Shown here: positions 1 to 9,140 of the stretch, piece after piece
Layout: each line of letters starts with the position of its first letter
Numbering within the stretch: the first letter of the stretch is position 1
From: a virus
Length of the DNA: 64,000 bases
IMG/VR virus record: IMGVR_UViG_3300037805_000525
Location: 1 to 64,000 of that record
Strand: one strand, 5' to 3'
Notes under the pieces: generated by a model
Database searches by the model: none
Told to the model about the DNA's origin: nothing
Seen by the model: the letters and a program-made list of their open reading frames with translations, nothing else
Made by a program: the position numbers and the translations under genes

Positions 1-1731
1 GTACGCCCCCTGCTTCAGGGGTGAACGCGAAGTGATCGGCTGGGTGGTGACTGCTCGGGCAGAGGTGCCGGAAAGCGTACCTGACGCAATAGTCGCGGTG
101 ACCGTGTGCGCCTCCTGTGCGCTGAGCACGTTCTCCTGGTCGGACACATCGACACTGAAGTCGTAGTGCAACCACTTCCGGTGAATCACTGGCGAGGCTT
201 CCTGGATGAACTGCGCGGCATCCAGCTGCCATGCCTGCAGCAGCTCGGCGCCGATGACCTGTGCGGCCGCTGACCAGAACTCGGTGACGGGCTCCTTGTC
301 GCCAACGATGTCCCAGAAATCACCGATGTACTTGAAGATGTAGTCGGTGTTCGGGACCCCGCCGAGCAGCTGGTCTGACTTGGCGGCCAGGTATGTTGCC
401 GTCTGCGTGGTGCTCCACAAGTAGCCGTTGTACACGCGAAGCTGCAGCACGTACATCCCGGGCGTTTGTACGAGCAGCACGGGCGACTGCGTGGTCGACG
501 CGGCGCCTCCGCCAAGCGTGTACGTCGCCACGGTAGGTGTGCCGGACAGATCGGTGGTCGCGTCCACGTTCGTTGCGATGAACAGGTTCGTGATGTCGTA
601 GTCTCCGCCTGCCGCGGCCGGGGACTCAAACGCGGCGAGTACTTCGGCTGACGTGATGGAGACGGCACCTGCGCCGTCCACCGGCAGCGCGAACGTGACT
701 CGCTTGCCCGACAGGTCTACCTCGGAGGTGAGTACGCCACCGACGCGCGACTGCTTCACAAACACGAGCTCCCACCCGTTACCTTCTGCGCTCTGTGCGC
801 GGAGTGACACGCGGATCTCGGTATTGGTCGCGGAGGTCCCGATAACCACGTAGCTGTTCGCACCCGCGCCCATCCGGGGCAGCGCAGATCCCGCCGGTCG
901 CTGGATGACGTCCCATTCGTAGGTCAGCGGCAGGCCGATAGGATCAGCCGCCTCGGCGAAGAATCTGGGGGCCTCGTCCAGCGTCCCTGTGGCTGGCCCA
1001 ACGATCTGGCAGGTCGGCAGCAGCGTTGGTGTTCTCTGTGAGGCGGACAGGCGAATGGACTCGAACTGGGCCACAACCTCAGCGCCAGCAGGCGCGTACG
1101 TCTGTATGTCTAGGATTGAGGCCGCGACATCTGCCTGCGGGAGGACTGTCTGCGCGACGATCGACGCGGATATAAGGTCTGGTGTGGCTGCGTAACCTGC
1201 GCCGTCGTTGGAGGTGTAGACGCGCAGCGTTGAGGACGCTGCGTCGAAGACCGTGCGTATCGTGGTCGTCTCACGCGCAGCGCCGCTGTCCCCGAACAAC
1301 GCTGGGCGAGTACCTGGGATTATGCGCGGCGCCGGATCGTTGATCCCGTCGGCAATCGCGATGCCGTGCGTTGTGAGTAGGAGCCCCGTGCGCACCAGCC
1401 CGATCACCGAGAGTGCGACAAACGTACGCGCTTGGGCGGATATCGCTCCGAGTTCGGTGAGCATGCTCACCGTGAACTCGAGTGTGTAGTCACTTGTCAG
1501 GCCGGGTACGGGCAGGCGCAAACGCGCGAGCGCGGCGTGCGACGAATCCGCAGCAAGTGCCGCCACGGCTACGCCATCGCTTACGCCGAGAATGCCCGGC
1601 CCGACGTCTGATCCGAGCACCAGCCCGTTCACGCTGTCAGTGATCGAGGCTGCGCCGACCTCAGTCATGTCCGCGTGTCGTGGGTTCCAGTCGCCGAGCT
1701 CAAATGTGGTTGTAGTGGGGGTCGTGTACAC
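1..1731 (-). CDS. Large virion structural protein with PKD/Ig-like domain (partial, 3' end outside window)
   Basis: The reading frame is open from a GTG at 1731 to the left edge, giving 577 visible codons. GGAG lies about 8 bases before the GTG, inside the end of the baseplate-J gene, so the two are probably translationally coupled. Residues about 240-340 look like a PKD/Ig-like beta-sandwich (YEWDVIQRPAGSALP, then a Val/Ser-rich strand pattern). The remainder is Thr/Ser/Val-rich, as in tail or baseplate accessory proteins. Around residues 455-480 there is an aromatic segment (YIFKYIGDFWDIVGDKEP). By position it probably belongs to the baseplate or tail periphery. The exact role is not known, and the C-terminus is missing. 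Confidence 0.7.
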   Translation of the reverse strand, partial: MYTTPTTTTFELGDWNPRHADMTEVGAASITDSVNGLVLGSDVGPGILGVSDGVAVAALAADSSHAALARLRLPVPGLTSDYTLEFTVSMLTELGAISAQARTFVALSVIGLVRTGLLLTTHGIAIADGINDPAPRIIPGTRPALFGDSGAARETTTIRTVFDAASSTLRVYTSNDGAGYAATPDLISASIVAQTVLPQADVAASILDIQTYAPAGAEVVAQFESIRLSASQRTPTLLPTCQIVGPATGTLDEAPRFFAEAADPIGLPLTYEWDVIQRPAGSALPRMGAGANSYVVIGTSATNTEIRVSLRAQSAEGNGWELVFVKQSRVGGVLTSEVDLSGKRVTFALPVDGAGAVSITSAEVLAAFESPAAAGGDYDITNLFIATNVDATTDLSGTPTVATYTLGGGAASTTQSPVLLVQTPGMYVLQLRVYNGYLWSTTQTATYLAAKSDQLLGGVPNTDYIFKYIGDFWDIVGDKEPVTEFWSAAAQVIGAELLQAWQLDAAQFIQEASPVIHRKWLHYDFSVDVSDQENVLSAQEAHTVTATIASGTLSGTSARAVTTQPITSRSPLKQGAY

Positions 1732-1735
1732 AGAC

Positions 1736-4700
1736 TTACTCCGCGGCCTCGATGGTAACCATGCTCATATCAGCGACCGTAACATGGGTACCGCTGTCGA
1801 GGAGGAGCCGACTCTCCGTGCGGAAAAGGCTCAGCCTACGGTCGCGGCCCATGATGAGGAACCCGGCGCGCATCGGCAGCGTGGCGTAAGTCACACCGAT
1901 GTTGGCTAGGGCACGAAGTAGGTCGAACACCTCAAACACGCGGCTCGGGTACACGGTCTTCATGTACTCGGCCGTTGCGAGTCGAATGGCGTCTAGCGAG
2001 GCGGTACCTGCCACCTTGAGCGTAACTGCCGGGTACGCTGGCGCGAAATGCTTGACCAGCACGTTATGGCAGATCGCCCGCGTGTCTTCCCGAAGAAGGA
2101 ACTCTTGTACGTCCCCGACCTCCGCGCAGGTCTCAACCTGCGCAGATAGCGTGCTATCGGACAAGACGATGGCCGGCTGCAGCGACCGTGCCCCTGGCAG
2201 CAAGAGTGTGGGCGTGACGCTGACGGCGAAATCCTCCAAGACGGAAAGCGCATAAGAGTCCTCCGCCTGTACGTAGTCGTACCCGAGCGTTGTGTAGCCC
2301 GCGATGGTCATGGCCTCGAAGCCGCCCAGGTTCCCGTCCTGTGGGTCCTGGGAGACGATCTTCACGTTCGCGTAGAAGAATGCGCCGTCCGCAATCATCT
2401 GGTCCGGGTACACGACCTGGGCGGCAGCCCGGTTGACCTCGACGGAGTAGCGCGCGCCGTTCCCCCAGGTACGCTCGGGCAAGACGATGTAGGAGGTATC
2501 AGTGACGGAATCGTAGTCAAGCGACGCCACCGTGTACGTCTTAAAGTATGTCGACAGACCAGGCTTGTTGTTGGTGATCGCCAGGGATCCGTTGAACCCG
2601 AGCGTGTCCAGGATCCCGGGAGTACCCGCGTCTGCGACGTACACATGCTGCGCGCTGTGGATGCGCAGGCGATCTGCGTCCACGTCGGCTAGCATGTACG
2701 CTCCGAGCTGCGCGTTGATAGCCGACGCGACCTCGTCAAATCCGACCACACCAACGTCCTGGAAGGTCACGGCGAATTGTGCGTCGTCCACCGAGAACAC
2801 AAGGCGCTGTCCGGTGATCGAGAACGCAGGCGACACATTCACCTCGGTGAGTATGTCCGTCGACACCACCACCAGCTCGTCGCCTGCCCGAATGCCTGCG
2901 GCGAACAGGTTGAAGTCGAACGCGAGCCGTGCACCAACCAGGGCGCCTTCCAGCTCCGACACGCACGACGGCGTACTGTCCGCGCTGGAGAAGATCTCGG
3001 CCTCCTCATCCTGCGACGGGCGGAACGTGCGCGAGGCGCCGTCCGCGCTGTCTGCGGTAAGAACCGTGGTCTGATCCACGTACAGGTACGTACGGTCCTT
3101 GAAGTACACCTTCGCGGTTGCGAGTGCTGGGCGACCGACCGTGAAGCCTACGCCAGACACGTTCGTCGAGCCGACAACGCGATCTAGCGTGAGTGTGGAC
3201 GCCGTCAAGGAGGCCACATAGAAGTGCCGAAGGCCCGCGTCCTGCAGATCGAGTCGCACGGCATCGTTAACGCGTACGCCCTCCACAGCCCAGTCGAACC
3301 CGCCGGCGGTTACTGTAAGCGTCGCGGGGCCCACTGCGTCACACGCCAGTGTGGCATTTTGGCCGACGAGGTCATCCGTTACGGGGTCATCGTTGAAGGA
3401 GGACACCACGGGCGGCGCCACCTCAAGCGGGTGCCTGTAAGGCACGGGAAGTGTCCCGTCAGTGGTCGCTACCTCGAGTGACCGCAGTCGAGTCGCCACA
3501 CCCGTGTACACTTCGGAATCCTGCACGAAGAAGACTCGGTACGCGGCAGCGGCGACACTTGCCAAGATCGGCTCAGTCAGCGTGAGCGTGAATGCACCTT
3601 TGGCACTCACGCGGTACACGCCTTTCGCAGCACCCTCAGTGATCTCCATGTACACGACGTAACTGCTGGGGTCGGCAGTGAACACAATCCCGGTGGGGAC
3701 ACGTACGGTGTACGTACCTGCCGTAGTGATCATGTTCTCGCCGTGCTGTACGAGTACCTTCGGTTCCGCGACACCTGTGGTCGCTGAGCGCACAAGCTGC
3801 CAGCGCAGCCCGACCACCGGGCCAGACAGCCCGTCGAACGTACCTGCGATCTTCACGCCACCTGCGACGTTGTTCAGTGGGCGGAAGGAGGTAATCGACA
3901 GCACACTCGGTGGCTCGAGAATGATTACTGACAGGCTAGAGCCATCTGGTAGCGCGCCAACATACTTGTACTCGCCTGAGCTTAGAGCGTGCACACCTGC
4001 GAGGTAGGACGCAAGCGCGGGGCTGAAGAACGACGAGTCGGACGCCGCCGGATCGACACGCCCATCTCCGCCTTCTGCAACGATGTCGCCCCATGCGGTG
4101 TTCTCAGGCGAGGACACGTAGGACACACCAGTAACCGGGTAGTCGCTGGCGCTGAGGTACACATCCACCAAGCCCCCCATGTGGACTTCGTTCGCGTTGA
4201 ACTGCATCCCGGCGCCGTACTGCTCCGGGAACGGGACGCTACCAGGCATGCCCGTGACGGTGAGCTCTGTCCCGGTGTCCACTGACGCATCCGAAGCGCC
4301 GTAGACCTGCAGCACCTGGTTGTAGAGGCTCGTCCCGAGCGCTGCGGCCCACGTAGGCTCGTCGATGAGCGTGTGTGGGCCGCACGGGTGTGGGAGAAGT
4401 CGACCAGACAATGCGGCTGGGTTGGGTTCCGGGGCTGCCCACCCGACACTGCTTCCGTCTGCGGCTACCTGCGTTTGTCCGCCCACAGCAGGCAGTAGCG
4501 TGGGGGCGTACACGGTCGGGCGCACCACGCCCGACTGCACTTCACGGTCGGCCCAGGTCGGGTACAGCAACTTGAGCAGGTCGGTCTTGTGCGTGAGCGA
4601 CATGTCCAAGTCAACCAGCGTGGCCGCCCAGGCGCGGCCTACTGCGGAATCTGCGCGGAGCTCTTCCGCGAAGTGCTCCTCTAGGCGTACAACAAAGGCC

Positions 4701-6979
4701 CGATGCGACGGGGCGCTCTGGTCGATGGCGGTGTTCTCTGTCGACAGCACGTCCGAGTACAGCCCGTCATCCTTGTACGTGGAGCGCCAAGGGGGCTCAA
4801 TGTCCCCGGCCGCGCCTGCCTTCGCGTACGCCGGGAGGAACTCAAAGTTGTCGTAGGACACGAACTCCGCACCATCGGGCGACACCTGGGCGCGAGTGCC
4901 GCCGTACAACGTCCACAGAAGCCTATACACGCCTCCGTGCGTAGGATCGAACGTGCCGGACGGCCAATCGAATGCGGCGGTCTCAGACGCACTCATTGTG
5001 TCCAGCGGGTATGTGGCCAGGCCTTCCACGCGCAGCGTGTGGTCGGAGGGGATCTCAACGATGCGGCCCCACGCGTGCCACAACACACTCGCGGGCTCCT
5101 GCGCTAGCGTCCCGTCGAAGTACGCACCACCAACGCCGGTAACGTCGTCGTCGACGGACACGGCAACGGAAATGTAGTCGCCTATGGACGCCCCGCGAGA
5201 CTGCCAGCTAGGTGTCGTGGGCTCGAGAGAAATCTCGGCGCGGTTCGAGTCTGTCCCGAGCCCGCCTGACCACACGACCCAGCTTGTGGGGTCCTTCAGC
5301 TGCAGAGTTGCTCCCGCGTTTCGTGTCCAGTCGGACTTCGTGACGCCATCGTAGCGTGTCACAGCCGCGGACTCGCCATAGGCTGGACTGCCGAAGCCCT
5401 TCACATCGACGCCCAGGTGGAAGCTCAGCGAGTCGTCAGTTTCTGGGTACTCGTACAGGCTGCCCACTACGCCCGTACGCTCCTGGTCCGACATGAACGC
5501 GGAGCGCCGCGCCACACGCAGGTAGTTGTCCGTGGGTGAGAGCGCCGCGATCGGATGCATACTCACCGAATCGTGGATGTCGAAGCCCGCACGCGCCTGA
5601 ATACCTGCGCTTGCGAGTACCAAGAAGTCGCGACCCTGCGCGGCTGTCGCAGGCAGCCCAGGAAGCCCTGCGTAGTTTGCGGTGTCCGTGAACGGCAGCG
5701 GTGCGCCACGGAGGTATGTCGTCCCGCTGTAGTCGGTCAGCATCGACCAATAGGTGCCCCGCGCGGGGCTCGGGTTGTACGACACGCCGCCTGCAGCGGT
5801 GTCGATCGTCCCGCCACTCGATGCGGCCAGATCGCTAGCGGGCGCTGGGTACACTGTGAAGTCTGCGAGTACGAGGACTACGTCCGTGCCGTTTGCTACG
5901 GCGCGCGTGACTCGACGCAGGCGACCGAACTCTGCGTCAGCGTAATGCCCGTTGCCGTCGACGACGCGTACATACCGCGCGTTAAGGATGGTCGCCTGTT
6001 GGTCAGCGGTGATGTCACGCACGACCAACCTGTTCGTGAACGGGAACTCTGCGCCGGCGTCCAAGCTGACTACGCGGTCGGACCTGAAGCGGCTCGTTGT
6101 CATCAGTAGGTCACCCACGCCGGCATCAGCCGAGGGGAGCTCCACGGAGAGTATGTCGCGCGTCATCTCCGGTTCTCCGAACCCGACTGCGCGCACAACC
6201 TCCACTGTGCTGAAGTACGGGAGGATGAGCGCCTCTATGCCACGTACGGTCGTTGGGCTGCGCTCGGACACCATGCGTACGGCACGGTCCAGGAAGTCCG
6301 CGTTGGACTCACGCTCTGAGCCTGCGCGAAGCTGGGAGATGTTCGTGACCTTGACCACGCCCTCGACGCCACTCACAGAAGTAAGCAGCCCAGGGGCTAC
6401 TGAGACCGAGGTGGGCTCAAGGGACCGCACCTCAATGTCGATGTAGTACAGCGCGCCACTGCGGCGAAGGTCCTCCTCGCGCACCAGTACGGCGATGTCG
6501 GGGACGTACTGCAGGCCGCGCGCAGTAGAGAATACGGTTGATTGGTCGAAGCCTACGCTGCGGGGTGTGTCGAAGAATACGCGAGCGTACCCGACGCCGT
6601 AGTTCCCTTGGTCACGCGTAACGAACAGGTTGGACAGCTTCCGGTCCACCTCGTCGTCCGACAGCGCTTCTGGGTCATCCGTGGCGTTGGCCGCGGTCAT
6701 CCGGCCGATCTCAATGCGGTACGGCTCAAGCAGCGCCATCAGCGGGTTTACAAACAAGTCTGTGAAGTTCGAGCCCGCGGTCACATCGATCTCTGGGAAG
6801 GTCTCCCGGATGCGCTCGGTGACGAACGCAGCGATGTCTACGACGCGGGCGTCGGTACCCATCCGACGAATCATGGGGTCGATGACGACGGTGTGCATCC
6901 GCGCGCCAGGTGAGGTGCTCAGCGTTGGATCCAACACACTCAACCGAGTGGTCAGGAAGTCGCGGATGTCGTCGTACAT
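1736..6979 (-). CDS. Giant baseplate J-like protein (1747 aa)
   Basis: The N-terminal part reads like baseplate wedge protein J (P2 gpJ/T4 gp6 class). Residues about 1-100 contain a TDLFVNPLMALLEPYR-type helix region, and residues about 215-245 contain LRAGSERESNADFLDRAVRM, the family's conserved turn with the pattern E-S-x-x-F-x-x-R. J-like proteins are usually about 300-700 aa. Here more than 1400 extra residues of beta-rich sequence follow, probably inserted or appended domains that decorate the baseplate. ATG 6979 is preceded by GAGGCAGCAC, and a TATAAT lies further upstream on the same strand. The stop at 1736 almost touches the next gene. The J assignment rests on motif reading only; the rest of the protein is unassigned. 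Confidence 0.72.
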   Translation of the reverse strand: MYDDIRDFLTTRLSVLDPTLSTSPGARMHTVVIDPMIRRMGTDARVVDIAAFVTERIRETFPEIDVTAGSNFTDLFVNPLMALLEPYRIEIGRMTAANATDDPEALSDDEVDRKLSNLFVTRDQGNYGVGYARVFFDTPRSVGFDQSTVFSTARGLQYVPDIAVLVREEDLRRSGALYYIDIEVRSLEPTSVSVAPGLLTSVSGVEGVVKVTNISQLRAGSERESNADFLDRAVRMVSERSPTTVRGIEALILPYFSTVEVVRAVGFGEPEMTRDILSVELPSADAGVGDLLMTTSRFRSDRVVSLDAGAEFPFTNRLVVRDITADQQATILNARYVRVVDGNGHYADAEFGRLRRVTRAVANGTDVVLVLADFTVYPAPASDLAASSGGTIDTAAGGVSYNPSPARGTYWSMLTDYSGTTYLRGAPLPFTDTANYAGLPGLPATAAQGRDFLVLASAGIQARAGFDIHDSVSMHPIAALSPTDNYLRVARRSAFMSDQERTGVVGSLYEYPETDDSLSFHLGVDVKGFGSPAYGESAAVTRYDGVTKSDWTRNAGATLQLKDPTSWVVWSGGLGTDSNRAEISLEPTTPSWQSRGASIGDYISVAVSVDDDVTGVGGAYFDGTLAQEPASVLWHAWGRIVEIPSDHTLRVEGLATYPLDTMSASETAAFDWPSGTFDPTHGGVYRLLWTLYGGTRAQVSPDGAEFVSYDNFEFLPAYAKAGAAGDIEPPWRSTYKDDGLYSDVLSTENTAIDQSAPSHRAFVVRLEEHFAEELRADSAVGRAWAATLVDLDMSLTHKTDLLKLLYPTWADREVQSGVVRPTVYAPTLLPAVGGQTQVAADGSSVGWAAPEPNPAALSGRLLPHPCGPHTLIDEPTWAAALGTSLYNQVLQVYGASDASVDTGTELTVTGMPGSVPFPEQYGAGMQFNANEVHMGGLVDVYLSASDYPVTGVSYVSSPENTAWGDIVAEGGDGRVDPAASDSSFFSPALASYLAGVHALSSGEYKYVGALPDGSSLSVIILEPPSVLSITSFRPLNNVAGGVKIAGTFDGLSGPVVGLRWQLVRSATTGVAEPKVLVQHGENMITTAGTYTVRVPTGIVFTADPSSYVVYMEITEGAAKGVYRVSAKGAFTLTLTEPILASVAAAAYRVFFVQDSEVYTGVATRLRSLEVATTDGTLPVPYRHPLEVAPPVVSSFNDDPVTDDLVGQNATLACDAVGPATLTVTAGGFDWAVEGVRVNDAVRLDLQDAGLRHFYVASLTASTLTLDRVVGSTNVSGVGFTVGRPALATAKVYFKDRTYLYVDQTTVLTADSADGASRTFRPSQDEEAEIFSSADSTPSCVSELEGALVGARLAFDFNLFAAGIRAGDELVVVSTDILTEVNVSPAFSITGQRLVFSVDDAQFAVTFQDVGVVGFDEVASAINAQLGAYMLADVDADRLRIHSAQHVYVADAGTPGILDTLGFNGSLAITNNKPGLSTYFKTYTVASLDYDSVTDTSYIVLPERTWGNGARYSVEVNRAAAQVVYPDQMIADGAFFYANVKIVSQDPQDGNLGGFEAMTIAGYTTLGYDYVQAEDSYALSVLEDFAVSVTPTLLLPGARSLQPAIVLSDSTLSAQVETCAEVGDVQEFLLREDTRAICHNVLVKHFAPAYPAVTLKVAGTASLDAIRLATAEYMKTVYPSRVFEVFDLLRALANIGVTYATLPMRAGFLIMGRDRRLSLFRTESRLLLDSGTHVTVADMSMVTIEAAE

Positions 6980-7005
6980 GTGCTGCCTCGGAATGGTTCC
7001 AAGGC

Positions 7006-7011
7006 ATTATA
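7006..7011 (-). promoter_or_regulatory. Possible -10 box (TATAAT) for the baseplate operon
   Basis: A perfect TATAAT on the minus strand sits 27 bases before ATG 6979. No convincing -35 sequence is found 17 bases upstream. It could be a late promoter or chance. Confidence 0.3.
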
Positions 7012-7034
7012 CTCCGCGACGGGCGTCTCCGGAC

Positions 7035-7355
7035 TTACTCTCCGGTGGAAAGGGACTGCACGTAGTTGCTGGGCAGTCGCTTCTCTCGGGCAGGTCGTAG
7101 GGCGGCGGTGCGTGCCTGGAAGGCGTCCGACACCGCGCGCATCTTCTCGCCGTGCGTGATGATCGTGTCGTCGGCGAACACGAGGCCGCCCTCTGTGTCG
7201 TCATCCTGTGTGACGCGGAGGTACGGGCGAGACTCCGGGTCATTCGGTGCGATGATCTCCAGCGAGTACCCCGCTGGGTGCAGGAGGATTCGGTTCGCCT
7301 CCACGAGGATTCCGGCTTTCCGAATCTGGTCGAGCGTCATTTCTTGGCGGGCCAT
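7035..7355 (-). CDS. Small protein with an NRxxLHPxGY module
   Basis: A 106-aa protein. AGGAG before ATG 7355 supports the start. Residues 20-75 carry ANRILLHPAGYSLE, then an acidic beta segment (LRVTQDDDTEG) and a short helix with KMRAV. The same module recurs near the C-terminus of the GroES-like fusion at 21102-22442 (NRNVLHPLGYAL, then WRTDDPKGIWFD and KLRAA). The function is unknown. It lies between virion genes, just upstream of the baseplate-J gene, so it may act in assembly. Confidence 0.7.
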   Translation of the reverse strand: MARQEMTLDQIRKAGILVEANRILLHPAGYSLEIIAPNDPESRPYLRVTQDDDTEGGLVFADDTIITHGEKMRAVSDAFQARTAALRPAREKRLPSNYVQSLSTGE

Positions 7356-7416
7356 ATGAAAACTCCTGCGCGCGGTTACCGGCGTTTATTCGTCGGTTCG
7401 TTGTGGGAGTATACGG

Positions 7417-7701
7417 TCAATTATCACACTGTGATAATTGTTTCTTACTGCGCACCTCTCTGCGTATGGCGTCTAGGCAGTTCCGTTCTGCGTCACGCAA
7501 CATCGCCCATAGCAGCGTGAGTTCGTCCGGCTCGAGCTTGCGCGTGTAGCAATCAATCCATGGTCCGCCCAGGCTTACCTGCCCTACGACATCGCACGCG
7601 AATACGTCCGTGTCGCGCGTCCCCACCCGGTAGTGTATGCCAAACATGCACTGGCTCAGGCGGATGGACGTGAGCATCTTCGCGGATCGGGTGATAGTCA
7701 T
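7417..7701 (-). CDS. Hypothetical protein, 94 aa, whose last codons run through a palindrome copy
   Basis: ATG 7701 is preceded by GGGAGCG and is preferred over an upstream in-frame ATG at 7746. The protein has an N-terminal helix (ITRSAKMLTSIRLSQ), Cys residues and a C-terminal acidic-to-basic helix (LEPDELTLLWAMLRDAER). The last codons (LSQCDN and the TGA stop) are supplied by the 17-bp palindrome at 7421-7437. No family was recognised. Confidence 0.6.
   Translation of the reverse strand: MTITRSAKMLTSIRLSQCMFGIHYRVGTRDTDVFACDVVGQVSLGGPWIDCYTRKLEPDELTLLWAMLRDAERNCLDAIRREVRSKKQLSQCDN
7421..7437. promoter_or_regulatory. Palindrome copy 1 (TTATCACACTGTGATAA)
   Basis: A perfect copy. Flanking CAA and TTG extend the symmetry to 23 bp, and TTTCTTA follows on the plus strand. 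It overlaps the 3' end of the gene at 7417-7701. The central base is C. Confidence 0.8.
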
Positions 7702-7738
7702 GTGCGCTCCCTGTGCGTGGTACACCACTCTACCGCCC

Positions 7739-7766
7739 GCAGCCACGTGCGCTTATCTGGCATAAG
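7739..7766 (+). promoter_or_regulatory. Promoter of unit A
   Basis: CATAAG at 7761-7766 is preceded by TCTGG. The -35 position (GCAGCC, 16-base spacer) is a weak match. It lies 39 bases before ATG 7806 and shares the consensus of 14 other sites in the window. Confidence 0.6.
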
Positions 7767-7805
7767 AGTTTTGCGAAGCACCCACAGCTTACGCAGGAGG
7801 ATTCA

Positions 7806-8318
7806 ATGAAGACACACAAGATGTTGGACTGCGACGTCCCAGCGCCCACCAACTGCGTTCAGGCCGCGCACGCACGTGCTAAGCGCGACCCATCACTCAA
7901 AGCTGGCGTATGGACGCTGGGCATTTGTAAGCCGCTTGTTGAGCACCCATACGCCATGCGTGCGGTGATCGCGGGCTCCGGAGATCTGTACGCGGCGATT
8001 GAGGTCTACGACGACAAGTACGGCGGGTTCGCGGACTACATCGAGTACACAGGCATCGACCTGGCAATCGAGGCGTTTGAAATCGAGCCTCCCACCGCAG
8101 CGTTGTTCCTCTGGTCCGGCTGCCTGAACGGGTACAGCGCGGTCGACCGTGAAGGTAACCACGAGAGCGATACTTGGCTCACGGGCGTCTCCCGTGAGCT
8201 GACACAGGCGGAGTGGGGGCGCGCTATGCGTGGCGAACAAATCTACATCGAGCTGACGTGCGCGTTCTCATACGCTACGCCGGCCACAACATGCATCAAC
8301 TCGGAGGTACGGCTATGA
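7806..8318 (+). CDS. Hypothetical protein, 170 aa, first gene of unit A
   Basis: AGGAGGATTCA before ATG 7806 sets the start. This is a soluble alpha/beta protein with an acidic core (EVYDDKYGGFADYIEYTG) and scattered Cys residues. No motif was recognised. Its stop overlaps the next start (ATGA). As the promoter-proximal gene of an accessory unit it is a candidate early host-interaction gene. Confidence 0.75.
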   Translation: MKTHKMLDCDVPAPTNCVQAAHARAKRDPSLKAGVWTLGICKPLVEHPYAMRAVIAGSGDLYAAIEVYDDKYGGFADYIEYTGIDLAIEAFEIEPPTAALFLWSGCLNGYSAVDREGNHESDTWLTGVSRELTQAEWGRAMRGEQIYIELTCAFSYATPATTCINSEVRL

Positions 8319-8668
8319 GTACGGATTGGAACGGGCACCAGCAATACGAGGAGCTCCTAATGAAAGTCGTCCTCGGGGTCCTGGCCGGGGCGGTCATTGC
8401 GTTCTGCGCGTACATGTCCGCCATGGAGGGTGCCAACGAGCGCGCTGTGATCGACTGTGCGCGTGCCGCGGGCGTTACGCTGATCGACGGGCCGGTGACC
8501 GCGGACGACAGCAGCGTATGGGTTGTCGTCCGCACACCTGATGAGGACATGCAGGCGAAGGTCGACCCAACCACCTGCGCGATTCACAAGTCCGCTGGGT
8601 ACGTACGGTTCCGTGCCGCAGAGCTGCAGGCTTTTAAGCGTTCGCAGACGTCTAGTTACGACTACTGA
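8315..8668 (+). CDS. Small membrane protein, 117 aa
   Basis: ATG 8315 overlaps the preceding stop, and CGGAGG lies upstream. Residues about 18-38 form one transmembrane segment (VVLGVLAGAVIAFCAYM), followed by a roughly 75-residue soluble domain with two Cys. The likely topology is an inner-membrane anchor plus a soluble tail. Function unknown. Confidence 0.72.
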   Translation: MSTDWNGHQQYEELLMKVVLGVLAGAVIAFCAYMSAMEGANERAVIDCARAAGVTLIDGPVTADDSSVWVVVRTPDEDMQAKVDPTTCAIHKSAGYVRFRAAELQAFKRSQTSSYDY

Positions 8669-8685
8669 CCAACAAAGGAACTTCG

Positions 8686-8733
8686 ATGATTAATAAACTG
8701 CATAGCCGTAACGCGCGCGTGGGGCTCAGCTGA
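8686..8733 (+). CDS. Possible 15-residue leader peptide
   Basis: AAAGGAA precedes ATG 8686, and the TGA overlaps the next gene's ATG by one base (TGATG). The peptide starts MINKLHSRN. The good ribosome site and coupling suggest it is translated. It could simply couple translation of the next gene. Confidence 0.4.
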   Translation: MINKLHSRNARVGLS

Positions 8734-9083
8734 TGACAACTCTCGAACGAAATGCGTTTGTCACCGCGTGCCTTGCAGCGGCGGAGGTGGCACGCAACGC
8801 CTCCGGAACTGTGGACAGCCTTGGCGTAGATATTGAGCTGCGCGACACTGAGCTGCTGGTCGTTCGCTGGAGGCGCAGGTACCCCACACACGTGGGTGTG
8901 TGCCCGCCGGATATTGCACGCGGAAATAGCGATGAGCGCGCCATGGCGCTCTACACGCACCAGCAAGTACTCGACCTCCGCCACTGCGCCCGAATGCATG
9001 GGCGTCAGCGCGAGGTGATCATTTCGTTCACCGCTGGCGTATGGAACTACCTGCAGGACTACCTGCACGATCTGGGCGCGTAA
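8733..9083 (+). CDS. Hypothetical protein, 116 aa
   Basis: The start ATG 8733 is coupled to the short peptide upstream. The protein has an N-terminal helix (ERNAFVTACLAAAEVARNA), a beta strand pair (ELLVVRWRRRYPTHVG) and a C-terminal helix. No family was recognised. Part of unit A. Confidence 0.7.
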   Translation: MTTLERNAFVTACLAAAEVARNASGTVDSLGVDIELRDTELLVVRWRRRYPTHVGVCPPDIARGNSDERAMALYTHQQVLDLRHCARMHGRQREVIISFTAGVWNYLQDYLHDLGA

Positions 9084-9140
9084 TTTTCTGCGCCGCAGGT
9101 GATCCTGCCATGGCAACAACACACGACTACTTGAGGTACC

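Noticed and set aside
186-668. A 160-residue Arg/Ser/Pro-rich minus-strand reading frame
   Set aside because: It is in another frame of the large structural gene that is open from 1731 to the window edge, and it has shadow-like composition.
5555-6109. Long plus-strand frames opposite the baseplate-J gene
   Set aside because: They lack ribosome sites, have Arg/Ala/His-rich shadow composition and lie entirely opposite a well-supported gene.
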